From NCBI RefSeq assembly GCF_018446385.1, contig NW_024589881.1, forward strand, positions 124,001 through 188,000: DNA of 64,000 bases, in the 5' to 3' direction. Made by a program: the position numbers and the translations under genes. The notes beneath the pieces are model-generated. The model ran no database searches, was not told the origin of the DNA, and worked only from the letters and a program-made list of their open reading frames with translations. This document shows, one piece after another, positions 35,502 to 46,920 of this stretch (position 1 is its first letter; every line of letters begins with the position of its first letter). This DNA is from Zingiber officinale. Its lineage: Eukaryota > Streptophyta > Magnoliopsida > Zingiberales > Zingiberaceae.

Positions 35502-37161
35502 ATGTCTCAACAAGAAGGCTTCAGCACAGTACGTCCTCCCCTATTCAACGGGGATGACTTTTCGTACTGGAAGAGGAGAATGGAGGTCTACATGAAGACA
35601 GACTACGACCAATGGATGAGCGTCACAAGGGCTTACAAAATTCCAGTAGACAACTCCGGGAACATAGTAGACCCTGAAGACTGGACAAATGATATAAAGA
35701 AAAAGGCATCAATTGAAAACAAAGCCATCAATACTCTACACTGCGGACTAACACGAGAAGAACTGAACCGGGTCGGACCGCATCAAAACGCTAAGGAGCT
35801 TTGGGATAAACTGATCGAGCTGCACGAAGGAACAAGCGACGCGAAGGTAACAAAAAGAGATTTGCTGTTAAATAAAATTTTTAATATAAAAATGCAGGAA
35901 GGAGAAACGGCAAGTCAGCTCCACGCGAGGGTCAAAGATATCCTCAACGGTCTCCACGCGATTGGCCACCAAATGGAGAACCGAGACTTAATCAGGTACG
36001 CGTTAAATGCTTTTCCGCGAAACAATTTGTGGGCATCAATCGTAGATGCCTACAAAATTTCAAAAAATTTATCTAAATTAAAATTGGATGAACTCTTTTG
36101 TGAATTAGAACTTCATGAGCAAACTAACGCCGGGGTCGAGAAAGGTGTAGCTTTATTTGCAGGTTCCTCTAAAGAAAAGAAGAACAAGCCCGAATCTGAA
36201 GAAGATTCCGATCAAGACTCTGAAGACGAAGAACACCTGGTGAACCTGGTAAGGAAAATATTCACCAGGAAAAAGAGAAGCTTCAACAAACAGGATCTTC
36301 AGAAGATCAGTTCGCCAGCCGACTCAAGAAATGTCACATGTTTCGAATGTAACAAAAAGGGGCACTACAAGAACGAATGCCCAAGATTGAAACTTGACAA
36401 ACCAAAGTCAACAAAGAAGAAAGCCCTCAAAGCAACATGGGACGATTCCTCCTCAGACGAATCGGAAGGAGAAAGGCAAAAGCACCAAAGTCACCTCACG
36501 GCGATGGCTCGCGAAGCTGAAACGGAAGACGAATCGGAGGAATCGACCCGAATTGAGCCACGAGTCCGCACTCGTTTCCGAAGGTTCCGAAGAGGTATAC
36601 CTAAACTTAAATCGTAAATTCTTTAGAATTATCTCGTGTTTAAATAAAAAATTAGTTAAATTGGAAAATAAAAATAAATCGCTTCTTGAGGAAAATCAAA
36701 ACCTCAAGGAACAATTAAAAAATTCGAATCCAACTCAAGATCGAACACTTGAGGAGGAGAATTTATCATTAAAAAATGAAATTAATAAGTTAAAAGATTT
36801 GTTGAAAAAATTCACAACAAGATCTAAAAATTTAGATTTAATTCTAAATAACCAAAAGGTATGCTATAATAAAACCGGACTTGGATATAAGTCAAACTCA
36901 AACAAAACCTTTAAATCATTATTAACCCAACACAAAGCAACTAAACAAGCTTGGGTCCCGAAAGCGTGCTTAACCACGCAAGTAGGACTTAATCAATTCT
37001 ATATACCTAAAGATAAAATACATTATATAAACTTGAATAAATCAGATCAAAAACTAAAATATAAATCTAAATTAAAATCAAAATTCAAAACTCAACAAAA
37101 TTTAGATTATCACCAAGTTGATTATACCTATAAAAAGAATCGACACAAACCCAAAATCTAA
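35502..37161 (+). pseudogene. SIRE-type Gag of the gag-only element, one frameshift
   Basis: The ATG at 35502 opens a 371-codon frame to 36617. It has a Gag core (LFNGDDFSYWKRRMEVYMK near 35540, UBN2-like with ELWDKLIELHEGTSDAKV near 35800) and a zinc knuckle CFECNKKGHYKNEC at residues 280-293. Near 36575 the true coding shifts by one base and continues in another frame to 37161. That part has a coiled-coil (KLENKNKSLLEENQNLKEQL) and the conserved LLKKFTTRSKNLDLIL and TGLGYKS motifs. The same C-terminal extension is seen in element X. The product would assemble particles and bind RNA. Loss of frame suggests this copy is inactive. Confidence 0.88.
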
Positions 37162-37690
37162 ATTAATGGCCAATAATTCAGGGGGAGGCTCCAGAATAGC
37201 TGTCACCTCCAAAACTAACCTACCCGACAGGGTAACCCAAAAACAAACTAACCCGGCAGGGTAATTAGGATTAGTTAAAGAGAGACCAAGTTTAACTTGA
37301 CTCATGGTACTGGTGAAGTTTTTGGATGATAGTACGTTAGGGAAGCTTGGGCATCGCATGTCTAGAAAGATATGGCTTCGATCTAGTGCATTTGGCCAAG
37401 TGGAACTGACCGAAGCTACCCTTAAACGAATCCTAACCAGTTAGACCAAGGTTTAATACTAAGCTCCGTGGATAGGACTATTCGGAAAACCTCGAAAGGT
37501 TGGTTACTTCTAATGACGTCCAAGTGACTCACCAAGCTTAGAAGTTTATCCGAAAAATGCCTATTTGTTGAGACCAAAGCTAAACCTGAATCTAACACAA
37601 GTTAAACCAAACTCTGTAATTAAATCTAATTCATCTCACAAAATTATAAGATTCCCTGATTGATAATCTAGATCGGGTGAGATGAATAAG
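37162..37690 (+). other. Post-gag remnant of the gag-only element
   Basis: Decayed sequence continuing the SIRE-type region. Fragments such as LTHGTGEVF and LDQGLILSSVDRTIRKTSKG are visible in translation, but there is no open frame. A GGGGGAGG purine box lies at 37178. Confidence 0.5.
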
Positions 37691-39130
37691 GATTAAATTA
37701 ATTAATTTTCAAACGAAATTAAAGTTAATTAAAATTAAATTTTGAATCTCAAATTCAAATTGAATTAAATTAATTAAAATTAAATTTTGAATTTCAAATT
37801 AAATTAAAATTAAATTTTGAATTTCAAATTCAAATTAAATTAAAATTAATTTAAGTTAAATTTTGAATTTCAAATTAAAATTAAATTTCGAATTTCGAAT
37901 TTCAAATTAAATTTCGAATTTCAAAGTAAATTAAAATTAATTAAAATTAAATTAAATTAAAATTAATTTTTTTTTTAAAAAAAAACTATTTTAAAAATTA
38001 AACTTAATTTTTTTAACTTAAAAATTTATTTTAAAACTTAATTTTTTTTAACTTAAAAATTTATTATTTAAAAATTTATTTTAACCTAAAAATTATTTTA
38101 AATTAAAAATTTATTTTTACTTAAAAATTATTTTAACTTAATTATTTAAAAAAAAACTATTTAAAAAAAAAATTCTTTAAAAAAAAATATTTTAAATTCT
38201 TTAAAAACTATTTTAAAAATTCTTTAAAAACTATTTTTAAAAATTCCTTAAAAACTATTTTAAAAATTTTTAAAATTCTTTAAAAATTATTTGAAAAATT
38301 CTTTAAAAACTATTTTTAAAATTCTTTAAAAATTATTTGAAAAATTCTTTAAAAACTATTTTTAAAATTCTTTAAAAACTATTTTTTTAATTCTTTAAAA
38401 ACTATTTTTTAAAATTCTTTAAAAACTATTTTAAAAATTCTTTAAAAACTATTTTTTTAAAATTCTTTAAAAAACTATTTTAAAAAATTCTTTTAAAACA
38501 TTTTAAAAATTATTTTAAAAACTCTTTTAAAAATCATTTTAAAAACTTTAAAAAATTCTTTTAAAACATTTTAAAAACTCTTTTAAAATCATTTTAAAAA
38601 CTTTAAAAAATTCTTTTAAAACATTTTAAAAATTATTTTAAAAACTCTTTTAAAAATCATTTTAAAAACTTTAAAAAATTCTTTTAAAAATTCTTTTAAA
38701 ACATTTTAAAAATTATTTTAAAAACTCTTTTAAAAATCATTTAAAAAACTTTAAAAAATTCTTTTAAAAATTATTTTAAACATTTTAAAAATTATTTTAA
38801 AAAACTCTTTTAAAAATCATTTTAAAAACTTTAAAAAATTCTTTTAAAAATTATTTTTAAACATTTTAAAAATTATTTTAAAAACTCTTTTAAAAATCAT
38901 TTTAAAAACTTTAAAAATTCTTTTAAAAAATTCTTTTAAAACCTTTTAAAAATTATTGTTATTTTAAAAATTATTTTAACTTAAAAATTATTTTTACTTA
39001 AAATTATTTTAATATAAAAATTATATTTTTAAATTATTTTAACTTAAAAATTATTTTTTTAAAAAAATATATTTAAAAATCATTTAAAAAAATATTATTA
39101 AAATCATTTTAAAACTATCTAAAAATTTTG
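37690..39130. repeat. AT-rich tandem-repeat block inside the gag-only element
   Basis: Three zones follow each other. First come AAATTAAATTTTGAATTTC units (37690-37960), then TTCTTTAAAAACTATTT units of ~22-25 bp (38160-38480), then ~70-bp units mixing CTTTTAAAACATTTTAAAAATT and CTCTTTTAAAAATCATTTT blocks (38490-38945). GC is extremely low and there is no coding potential. Confidence 0.9.
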
Positions 39131-40878
39131 TATCATTTTGAAAAATTCTTCTTATTTTTTCACTATAATGAAATTTAGTTAACTTAAAAATAGTGATAAT
39201 AAATTATTTCTATAGATTATTTTCACTTTAAAAATTATTATTTTGACTTTAAACTCATTTTTAATCTTAAACATCATTTTAACCTTAAAATTAATTTTTA
39301 ATTTGACTTAACTAAAAATTAAATCTTAAATTAAAACTTAATATTGAAATTACAATTAAAATTAAAATTTTTAACTTAAACTTAAAATTAAACTTAAACT
39401 TAAATTAACTACTAATATTAATTTAAATCTAAAATCAAAACTGAATCAAACATATGTTAATTGACATAAAACATATTATAAAAATCATTTTAAATTCCTT
39501 TTAAATGCTGTTTTAGAAATCCCTTTAAAATTTTTTTTAATAATAATAATAATTATAATTAACACTTTCATTGACCAACTCAATCAAGTAATATGAAATT
39601 TAAATTATTTCACTAAGTATTAAATTATTAAATCAAGTAAAAACTAATCAATAAATTATTGATAATGCTTAACTGTTATTGAATTAATAAAATCTTATCT
39701 TATTTAACCTTAAACTAAAGTTAAGCACCTGAATCTAACATTAATTAATAATTGATCAATCAAATTCAAATAAACAGTTATACCAAGGATACAGAGATAA
39801 TAATATATGTATTACTAAATTAGACAAATGTGTTAGAGCTTTGAAATTTAACACAACCAAACCTTAGTATTAAAGGGGAGATATTAAATTAAGGGGAGTA
39901 ACCAATTCAGGGGGAGGTTCAATTTCTTTTAAATCCCCTAGAAAAATTAATAAATAAGGAGGATTAATAAAGGAATATCAAATTCAGGGGGAGGTTTATT
40001 TTTTAATTATCTCCTTAAGCGTTATTTTTTAATCTTCTCTTTAAAATCTCTCTAGAAAATTCTACCTCATTTAAAAAAAATTTTTTTTTACTTTGAATAT
40101 TTTTAGCAAATATTTTCAAAATTTTAAGTATCAAGTTCAGGGGGAGAAATTAATTAAAATTTTGTGTGTTTTTTTACATCTATTTTATAACTAACTTATT
40201 TTTAAAACACCAGTTTTCATAAAATTAAATTTAACTAAGTTTAATCCCACCTAATTTTTAAACCTGATTTTAAAAGTTAAATATTGCAAATTTAAACTTA
40301 TTCAGTTTTTTAACATATGCTTGAAAATTCAACTTTCCAAACTTAGCTTTTATCAAATTAGCCTTAAAAATTTATTTTGGCAAAAATTTTACTTCTTGAA
40401 AAATTATTCTTACTTGTTTAATTTTTGCTTTGTTTTGAAAAATCGAAGTTGAAAATTTACCTTTTTGAAAAGTAAATGTTACTTAAACATGAAAAGTAAA
40501 TTTGAAAAACCTGTTTTGAAAATTTAATCTTGAAATTTAGACCTTATACACTTATGTTTGAAAATTAAACTTAAAAGTTTTCAAATCTTTATACTCCCCC
40601 CAGTCAACTTGATCTTTTCTTGGATTTAAAAATTGTACTTTTGTCCTTGAATCATGAACCAAACTCAGTTATTTTTCAAGATTAAGTGTTATTGTTTTAA
40701 GTAACTCTACACTATGATTGTTTACCCTTGTTTTTTTGATGAATGCCAAAGGGGGAGAAGGGTTAGGTGGTTAAGTTAGCTAAACCAATTTGAAAACACA
40801 AACTAACTTTAAAACCACACAAATGCATGTTGTTTCGTACATATGCTTTCACTAACTTAACCAGGTTGTCATTCCATC
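39131..40878 (+). other. 3' non-coding region of the gag-only element with repeated purine boxes
   Basis: No frame is supported. AATTCAGGGGGAGG-type boxes occur near 39903, 39981 and 40136, and AAAGGGGGAGA near 40748. They resemble the polypurine tract at 40879. Confidence 0.7.
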
Positions 40879-40892
40879 AAAAAGGGGGAGAT
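40879..40892 (+). promoter_or_regulatory. Polypurine tract of the gag-only element
   Basis: AAAAAGGGGGAGAT sits immediately before the 3' LTR start. Confidence 0.92.
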
Positions 40893-42032
40893 TGTTGGTG
40901 CGGGTAGCACTAACGGTCTAACCCAGGTTTTGATGAATGACAAATAGGTTAAGTTAGTTGTGTTGTTGTCTGACACTTTGATTGAGTGTGCAGGAGAAGT
41001 CCAGACAGGTCGACGGGCTGACCAGATGTCTGGCACGAAGTCCAGCTAGGTCGACGGGCTGACCGGATAGCTGGCGAGAAGTCCAAGCGGGTCGACGGGC
41101 TGACCGGACGCTTGGCGAGAAGTCCAGCTAGGTCGACGGGCTGACCGGATAGCTGGCGAGAAGTCCAAGCGGGTCGACGGGCTGACCGGACGCTTGGCAA
41201 GAAGTCCAGACGGGTCGACGGGCTGACCGGACGTCTGACAGGTAAGTAAGTCACTGGAGGGGAGTGACTGCGAGGACGCATTCCCGGGAAGGGAACATTA
41301 GGCGTCGATCCGGCTTAGATCCATTTCGGATATCTAAGTCGAGATCGTGACTAGATTCCGGTCTCGGAAAGACGGAATCTAAGTCATACTCTTGATGCTA
41401 ATTTTTATTACTTAGCGTATCTGTAAAAATGTGCTAACAAACTGTGCTGCAGGGTTTATTTGCCTCGGACTAACACTGTTTTGCAGGTAGGGAACAGTGA
41501 GGGTCCGGGCGCCCGGAAGTCCGGGCGCCTGGAAGGGATCCAGGCGCCCGGAGGCAAATTTTATCCCCAGGACGACGTTGACACTTGGAGCATGCTGGTT
41601 GGGAGTGTTACGTCACATTCCAGGCGCCTGGAGCAGCATATAAAAGAAGCCCCAGGCAGGAGCTTCAACATATCAGTCTTCTGAGAACTCTGAGTCCAAT
41701 CACTCTGCTGCTCTGCGCTCCAACAACGTTCACAAAGCTCCGACGACTCACTCCGGCTCTCTTTTTAATTCATTGTTTGTTAGTTAGCCTTGTTTTCTTT
41801 CTTTTCATTAGCAATATTTGTACGTAAATTGTAATTATCCGAATTGCTAGTGAATTGCCCAACGAAAGTACTCAAGGAGTACGGGCCTTCGAGTAGGAGT
41901 CGTCACAGGCTCCGAACGAAGTAAAAATCAACAGTGTTCATCTCTTTACTTCTTTACTTTTCCGCTGCGTCTTAACTCGAGATTTTCGAATCGATATTCA
42001 CCCCCCCCTCTATCGAATCTAACGGTCTTACA
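40893..42032 (+). repeat. 3' LTR of the gag-only element (1,140 bp)
   Basis: Same ends as the 5' LTR. It carries the same six hairpin units at 41001-41238. In unit 6 the second arm has one change (CGTCTGA), breaking one pair. The 41490-41640 segment differs from the 5' LTR by several indels. Confidence 0.93.
41001..41238 (+). repeat. Six-unit hairpin minisatellite, 3' LTR copy
   Basis: Units start at 41001, 41042, 41083, 41124, 41165 and 41206, in the same arm order as in the 5' LTR. Confidence 0.95.
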
Positions 42033-42985
42033 CTTATAACGTTGGCAATGCTCCTAAACCCATTTAGAAGCATAAGTAATGAGCGGTATCTAGCAACACA
42101 TCATTGCTACCCAAGTTACAAGAATGTTGAGATCCAACATCACCTTGTGACTACTAATTGTGACCCCTCACAATATATGACAAGTGTCCTTCTATCCTTG
42201 ACATCTAGATTGATCAATATGAGGCATAGACCGTGTCATCCTCTAATCAATCTAAATCTTAAATCCCAAGTAGACTCACTCAATCAAATGAGCTCAACAT
42301 CTCATATTGACTCATTTGGGCATGACCATGCACTTAGTGGTCTCACTCTATCAAGAATAATGATGTCACTCCCATCATATAGGAGGGATAGATCCCATCT
42401 ACATCACTCACATCCCTCCGCATAATTCGTTACATACCCAGTAATCACCTTTATAGTCCACCCAATTACGGGTGACGTTTGACGAAGCCAAAGTATGTAA
42501 CTCCTTATGCAGGGAACCATGGTGACTTCAGGTCCAAGGACTAATAGTCATACTAATAGCCACATGAGAAAGTATATGACACTCATATAATGATTCATGA
42601 TACTTTCTCATGGCGGGTCATTCAGTATACATTCTCCAATGCATTCCCATGTGTCAAATTGATATCTCCATATCCATGACTTGTGAGATCAAGTCATCGA
42701 GTTGACCTACATAATAGTCTCGTCGCATTAACATTATCCTTGAATGTTAATAATTGACTAGGAATGATTAAGAGTAGTGTTCCCTATATCATCTCACTTC
42801 TATTCAACCAATCGATTGATATAGGTAAGAACCTTCTACTCAAGGATGCTATTATACTTAGTTATTTGACACCAATACAAGTAAGCATAATAACCATAAA
42901 CAAATGCCTTTATATACATAAGAATATGATACAATGAGTCCATACAACAATCATCAAATGATTGGCTCTAGGGCTCTAACTAACA

Positions 42986-43999
42986 CAAGGCTCTTGCAGA
43001 GGTCATCCGGGCGGCCGTGCATTAGCCCGAAAGATACTTCTGGTAGGATATTTTTGGCTGACCCTCCAAGAAGACGACTCTCGGACGGTGGCCACTTGCT
43101 TGTCTTGCCAGAAGTATCACATCATGCCGCACCGACCAATCGAGGAAATAAAAGTATCCACGGTATCATGCCCGTTCGACCATTGGGGCATGGACATCGT
43201 TGGACCTTTCTCAATGGCGATCGGTCAGCGGAACTTTCTGCTTGTTGCAGTGGACTACTTCTCGAAGTGAATAGAAGCTGAGCCGCTTACAAGAATCACC
43301 GAGCAAATGGTCATCAAATTTATTTGGCAAAACGTTATTTGCTAGTTCAGAATCTCACGCTGACTCATATCCGACAACGAAAGACAGTTCGCCCCTGGGA
43401 GCTTAGAGAATGGTGTGAAGGTTATGACATCTAACAAGCCTTCACCTCGGTGGCCTACCCTCAGGGCAATGGGCAAGCTGAAGTCACCAATCGGGAGATC
43501 CTCAGAGTCTTACACGCTTGGCTCGACTACATGGGAGGTAGCTGGGTCGACGAGCTCCCCAGTGTGCTATGGGCTCTCCGTATGACTCCAAAGGAGGCGA
43601 CTGACGTAACCCCATTCCAGTTGGTGTACGGTAGTGAAGCAATTGTCTCCGTGGAGGTCAGAATAGAATCTGATCGAGTGCAGCTCTATGATGAAGGGAA
43701 CGTCGAACAGAGGTTGATGGAGCTTGACTTGGTGGACGAAACACGGGCAAAAGAAGCAATTCGGCTAACGACGTACCGGTAGCAAATGAAACAGAACTAC
43801 AATCGGCGAGTGATCCTGAGGTCCTTCCAGGTCGGCAATCTCATCTGGAAGAAAGTAAAGTTGGTCGGTGACGTCACCAAGCTTGAGGCACCATGGGCAG
43901 GACCATTCAAGGTTGTGTAGAAGCTCCGTTCAGGTGCCTACTATCTGGAGGACGAAGAGGGAAGACAGCTCGAGAGGCCATGGAGCGTGAACCACCTTT
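42986..43999 (+). pseudogene. Tat integrase pseudogene (3' part of pol)
   Basis: It continues from 33259. ATCLSCQKYHIMPHRP (about 43090), PFDHWGMDIVGPF (about 43165) and LLVAVDYFSK (about 43240) mark the integrase zinc and core region. YPQGNGQAEVTNREIL (about 43455) contains the catalytic Glu. A chromodomain-less C-terminus (WVDELPSVLWALRMTPKEAT, FQLVYGSEA) ends near 43995. Stops and frame changes break it. Confidence 0.9.
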
Positions 44000-44099
44000 A
44001 ACCCTATAGGGTTGGATGAGAGGTTCGCGAGTGAATACTATATACTGTATTTCTTGTATGTCTCTCGAGCATAGGACAAAAGTTGAATGAAAAAGCAAA

Positions 44100-44620
44100 G
44101 GCCTCTTGGAAGTACATCCCTCTCAAATCGTTGAGCAGTAATGTTAAACCCTTGTCTCCATCGACGGTCAAGGGGCGACCTTAAACCTGAGATCACAACA
44201 ATGGTCAAGCGGCGACCTTAAACCTGAGTCTACCTCAAATCGTTGAGCGGCGATGTTAAACACGGGTCCACATCAAATCATCAAGCAACGATGTTAAACG
44301 TGAGTCTACATCAAATTATTGAGCGACGACGTTAAACCCTTGTCTCCACTAGCGGTCGAGAGACGACCTTAAACCCGAGTCTATGACAAACCATTGAGTG
44401 ATGACGTTAAACACGAGTCCACATCAAATTGTCGAGCGGCGACGTTAAACTCTTGTCTCCATGAGCGGTCGAGCGACGACCTTAAACGCGTGTCTCCATC
44501 AATGGTCAAGCGGCGACCTTAAACTCGAGTCTTCATATATTCTTCAACAATGGTCGAGCAGCGACCAAAAACCTGGGTCTTCATCAACAGTCGAGCGGCG
44601 ACTATAAACCCTTGAGTCAG
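44100..44620 (+). repeat. 38-39-bp minisatellite downstream of Tat pol
   Basis: About a dozen units share GGTCGAGCGGCGACCTTAAAC or a GTTGAGCGGCGATGTTAAAC variant, separated by CGAGTCTCCATCAA-like spacers. The GGTCG...CGACC arms can pair. Minisatellites between pol and 3' LTR are common in Tat elements. Confidence 0.85.
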
Positions 44621-45207
44621 AGACTCCCATGCCGATCGATCAAGTTTGAGTTGTATTTGAGCCACAAGCTCAGCGTTAGAAACTCTCGTGTTGACCGGTC
44701 GGGGTCGAACGATATTTACTAGTCACGGACCTGCTTATCAGAGCATCTATCTCTCCCATTCGGGGTTGAGAGATTTTCACTCGTATGGGACCAGCTCATC
44801 GGATTCCAACCTCCCCCGTTTGGGGTCGAGTGGTCTTCCTTGGTCTTAAACCAACGCACGGGATTCCTTGTCTCCCCCGTTCAGGGTCGAGTAGTCTTTG
44901 AAAGCTCAGTGAATGGGCAAGTGTCGATGAATAGCCGACCGTGAACCCGGGCTACTCACAAGCTCTAAGTCTTCAGATTTAGCGATCGTTTGACACTATT
45001 CTTTTAAATACTCCCAGGGTCGAGCGGGAGATCACAGAATCATGGACTCTGAGTACTACAGGGGTCGATCGTCTGATAGAATAATCGTAAATGAGGCCAC
45101 GAACTTTTGTAATACTTAACGAGTTGAAAAACAAGAAGGTAAAGCATGTCCGAACGGACGAACATGCATTTAAACTTCAAAAAATTTATAGTTTATAGGG
45201 CTCTGCC
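44621..45207 (+). other. Tat 3' non-coding region
   Basis: GC-richer repetitive text with CTCCCCCGTTCGGGGTCGAG-like boxes around 44750-44900. No gene was recognised. Confidence 0.5.
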
Positions 45208-46905
45208 TCACTCAAGATAGTCCAAGGCATCGTCGAGCAGCGCGACAATGAGCTTATCCCAACTGATGACATTGCTGGTGAGAGTGATCGGCAGGTGGCC
45301 TCCCTCGCGTAGCTGATCGATCGTCCTATCGATCGCCAAGTCAAATAGTTGAAGGGCCCGGTCGGCGACTTTGTCACAGAATGCGTTCGAGCGGATGTAG
45401 GCTTGCTTCATGACATCAAACCTACTCGCCTAGGCATCCTGATAAATCATCAAGGTTGTTCGAGAGCCCTCCAGTTCGTCCTTGGCAGTGGACAGCTCCT
45501 TATCTTTATCGACGAGCTGACCTCGAAGAGCAGCCCCCTCAGCTGACTGGCTGTGTCGCTCGGTGACTAGGAAGTCCTCAACTTCCTTAAGCTTTTGAGC
45601 GAGGGCCCAGGCCTCTTTATTCTTTTCGTTGAGGTCGGCGATGACCCAGTTCTTCCGCGCATTAGCCGACTCGATCTTATTATCAAAAGTGGCGACTTGT
45701 TTATTGAGTCGCTCCAGCATAGTGGCTAGCTCGGCACTCTTGGCCTGTTCGGCCTACAACAGTTTGTCTCTCTTCTCTAGAGCGACCCGTAGCTTGACCA
45801 CCTTGGTGTCTGTTTTCTCCTAAGCAGTGGAGGATTGGCCGCTCGACGCCTTCAGTTGCTTCACCTCCTTTTCCAAAAATGCAAGCCTGTGGCACATGAC
45901 CAGACTCTCCACTCAGTACTGCGGACAACAAGAAAAAATAAGTGTCGATTAGGAGTGAATTATGCAAATGTAAGATGAAACTTACCCCAGTGGACATCTG
46001 AGTGTGGATGTTCGCGAGTGCGCCTAGAGGCATCATCGCCGCACAAGCTCGGGCGTCCTCCCAGATCTTAGCGAGTGATCCTTGGATGATGATATGGTGC
46101 TTGGGGCCTTGAGACGCGATGCTCGGCTCACTATATTCTTCGGTGGGCAGGTGGAGGATTGCCGTGATATGGTGTTGGCCGCTCGGGGCCAATTGAGACA
46201 AGCTCACTCAGCCGGACGGTTGGAAGGAGGACGCTGAACGAATGTCGAACTTTTTTACCTTCGAGGGCTTCGAAGGCGGTGGCATGAAGGCCACTGGCGA
46301 TGTAGCGAGAGTCTCTTGCGGCAGCTCGGCTAGAGAAGGCGTCCGATCATACGACGTAGCTGCCTAAATCTCCAGGAGGGTAATAGGGGTTGAAGTCTCG
46401 ACCCGCTCGGCAGACCGCGCCCCGGAAGTGGTAGAGCACGAGGAAGGCTCTGCTCGGTGCCTCTGGCGCCTGTTTAGTGGCACGTCAGAGGAAGCCGAGC
46501 CCGATGGCTCCTTGACCGGGATAATTGGACGCCACTTAGAAGGAGGTTGTGAGCTCGACGCCACTTCTCTACTCAGCGCATGGTTGGCCTCGCCTCCACT
46601 CACCAAGATGCCCATCGCGTCGCTCTCATCCTAGGGCTCTTCATGTGAGCCGACCGATTGCAGGCCGCAACTCGCTAGTTCTTCAACAGTTGCCGCATTG
46701 ATTGTGGCGTCCTTGAGCTTCGCCCTGCCAGCCAGACGTGCTCACATCATGACTTCAGCTGTAAAATAGAAAGAGAAATCAGTTAGCATCAAAGGAAGAA
46801 TTAAAGGAACTTCATACCTAGGCTGGTCGGCAACCAAGTGTGGATCAGGCATAAGCCAAAGATATAGAGGACACCTTCCAGCAGCAACTTGTGGATGTCA
46901 TACTT
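45208..46905 (-). pseudogene. Antisense spliced coiled-coil ORF of the Tat element
   Basis: Three exons on the strand opposite pol are deduced: 46905(or beyond)-46818, 46758-45986 and 45918-45208. GT-AG junctions keep phase (GTATG/TTACAG and GTAAGT/CCGCAG). Exon 1 encodes YDIHKLLLEGVLYIFGL. Exon 2 is Ser/Pro-rich with a conserved-looking IWEDARACAAMM segment. Exon 3 is a long coiled coil (MLERLNKQVATFDNKIESAN, LAQKLKEVEDFLVTERH) ending LDDALDYLE. The only breaks are about seven in-frame TAG/TGA codons, each one transition from CAG or CGA. Antisense extra ORFs 3' of pol are known from Tat/Retand elements; their function is unknown. The 5' end is cut at 46920. Confidence 0.75.
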
Positions 46906-46920
46906 CTGACCGACCAACAT

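Larger units (their letters stand above)
34138..42032 (+). mobile_element. Gag-only non-autonomous Copia element (7.9 kb, TR-GAG/LARD-like)
   Basis: LTRs are at 34138-35260 and 40893-42032, with target duplications CTTGT (34133-34137) and CTTAT (42033-42037), one mismatch. The Met-tRNA primer site is at 35263-35274 and the polypurine tract at 40879-40892. The inside has gag (35502-36617 plus a frame-shifted continuation to 37161), then about 3.7 kb of non-coding, very AT-rich DNA. There is no protease, integrase, RT or RNase H. Gag resembles that of the SIRE group, so enzymes were presumably supplied by a SIRE-like relative. It inserted into the Copia-A solo LTR. Confidence 0.9.
33260..42985 (-). 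mobile_element. Copia-A solo LTR inserted in Tat integrase, itself split by a gag-only element
   Basis: Minus-strand LTR in two parts: 42985-42033 and 34137-33260. It starts TGTTAGTTAGAGCCCTAG at 42985 and ends CCCAACA at 33260. Target duplications are TAAGG (33255-33259) and CAAGG (42986-42990), one mismatch. Joined length is about 1.83 kb, like the 1.87-kb LTR at 47307. The Tat reading (EVH, stop, GSCRGHP) continues smoothly across the site when one duplication is removed. Confidence 0.88.
23764..46920 (+). mobile_element. Gypsy retrotransposon of the Tat lineage, multiply interrupted and 3'-truncated
   Basis: Parts in order: 5' LTR 23764-24715, primer site, gag (24790-26060 and 27735-27910), protease, RT, RNase H and a second aRH-type RNase H (30517-33259), integrase (42986-43999), a 38-39-bp minisatellite, and an antisense spliced ORF (45208-46905). 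The second RNase H domain and the antisense extra ORF are recognised traits of Tat-lineage elements. Three insertions split it. It ends abruptly at about 46920 where Copia-A sequence starts, so no 3' LTR is present. Confidence 0.88.
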
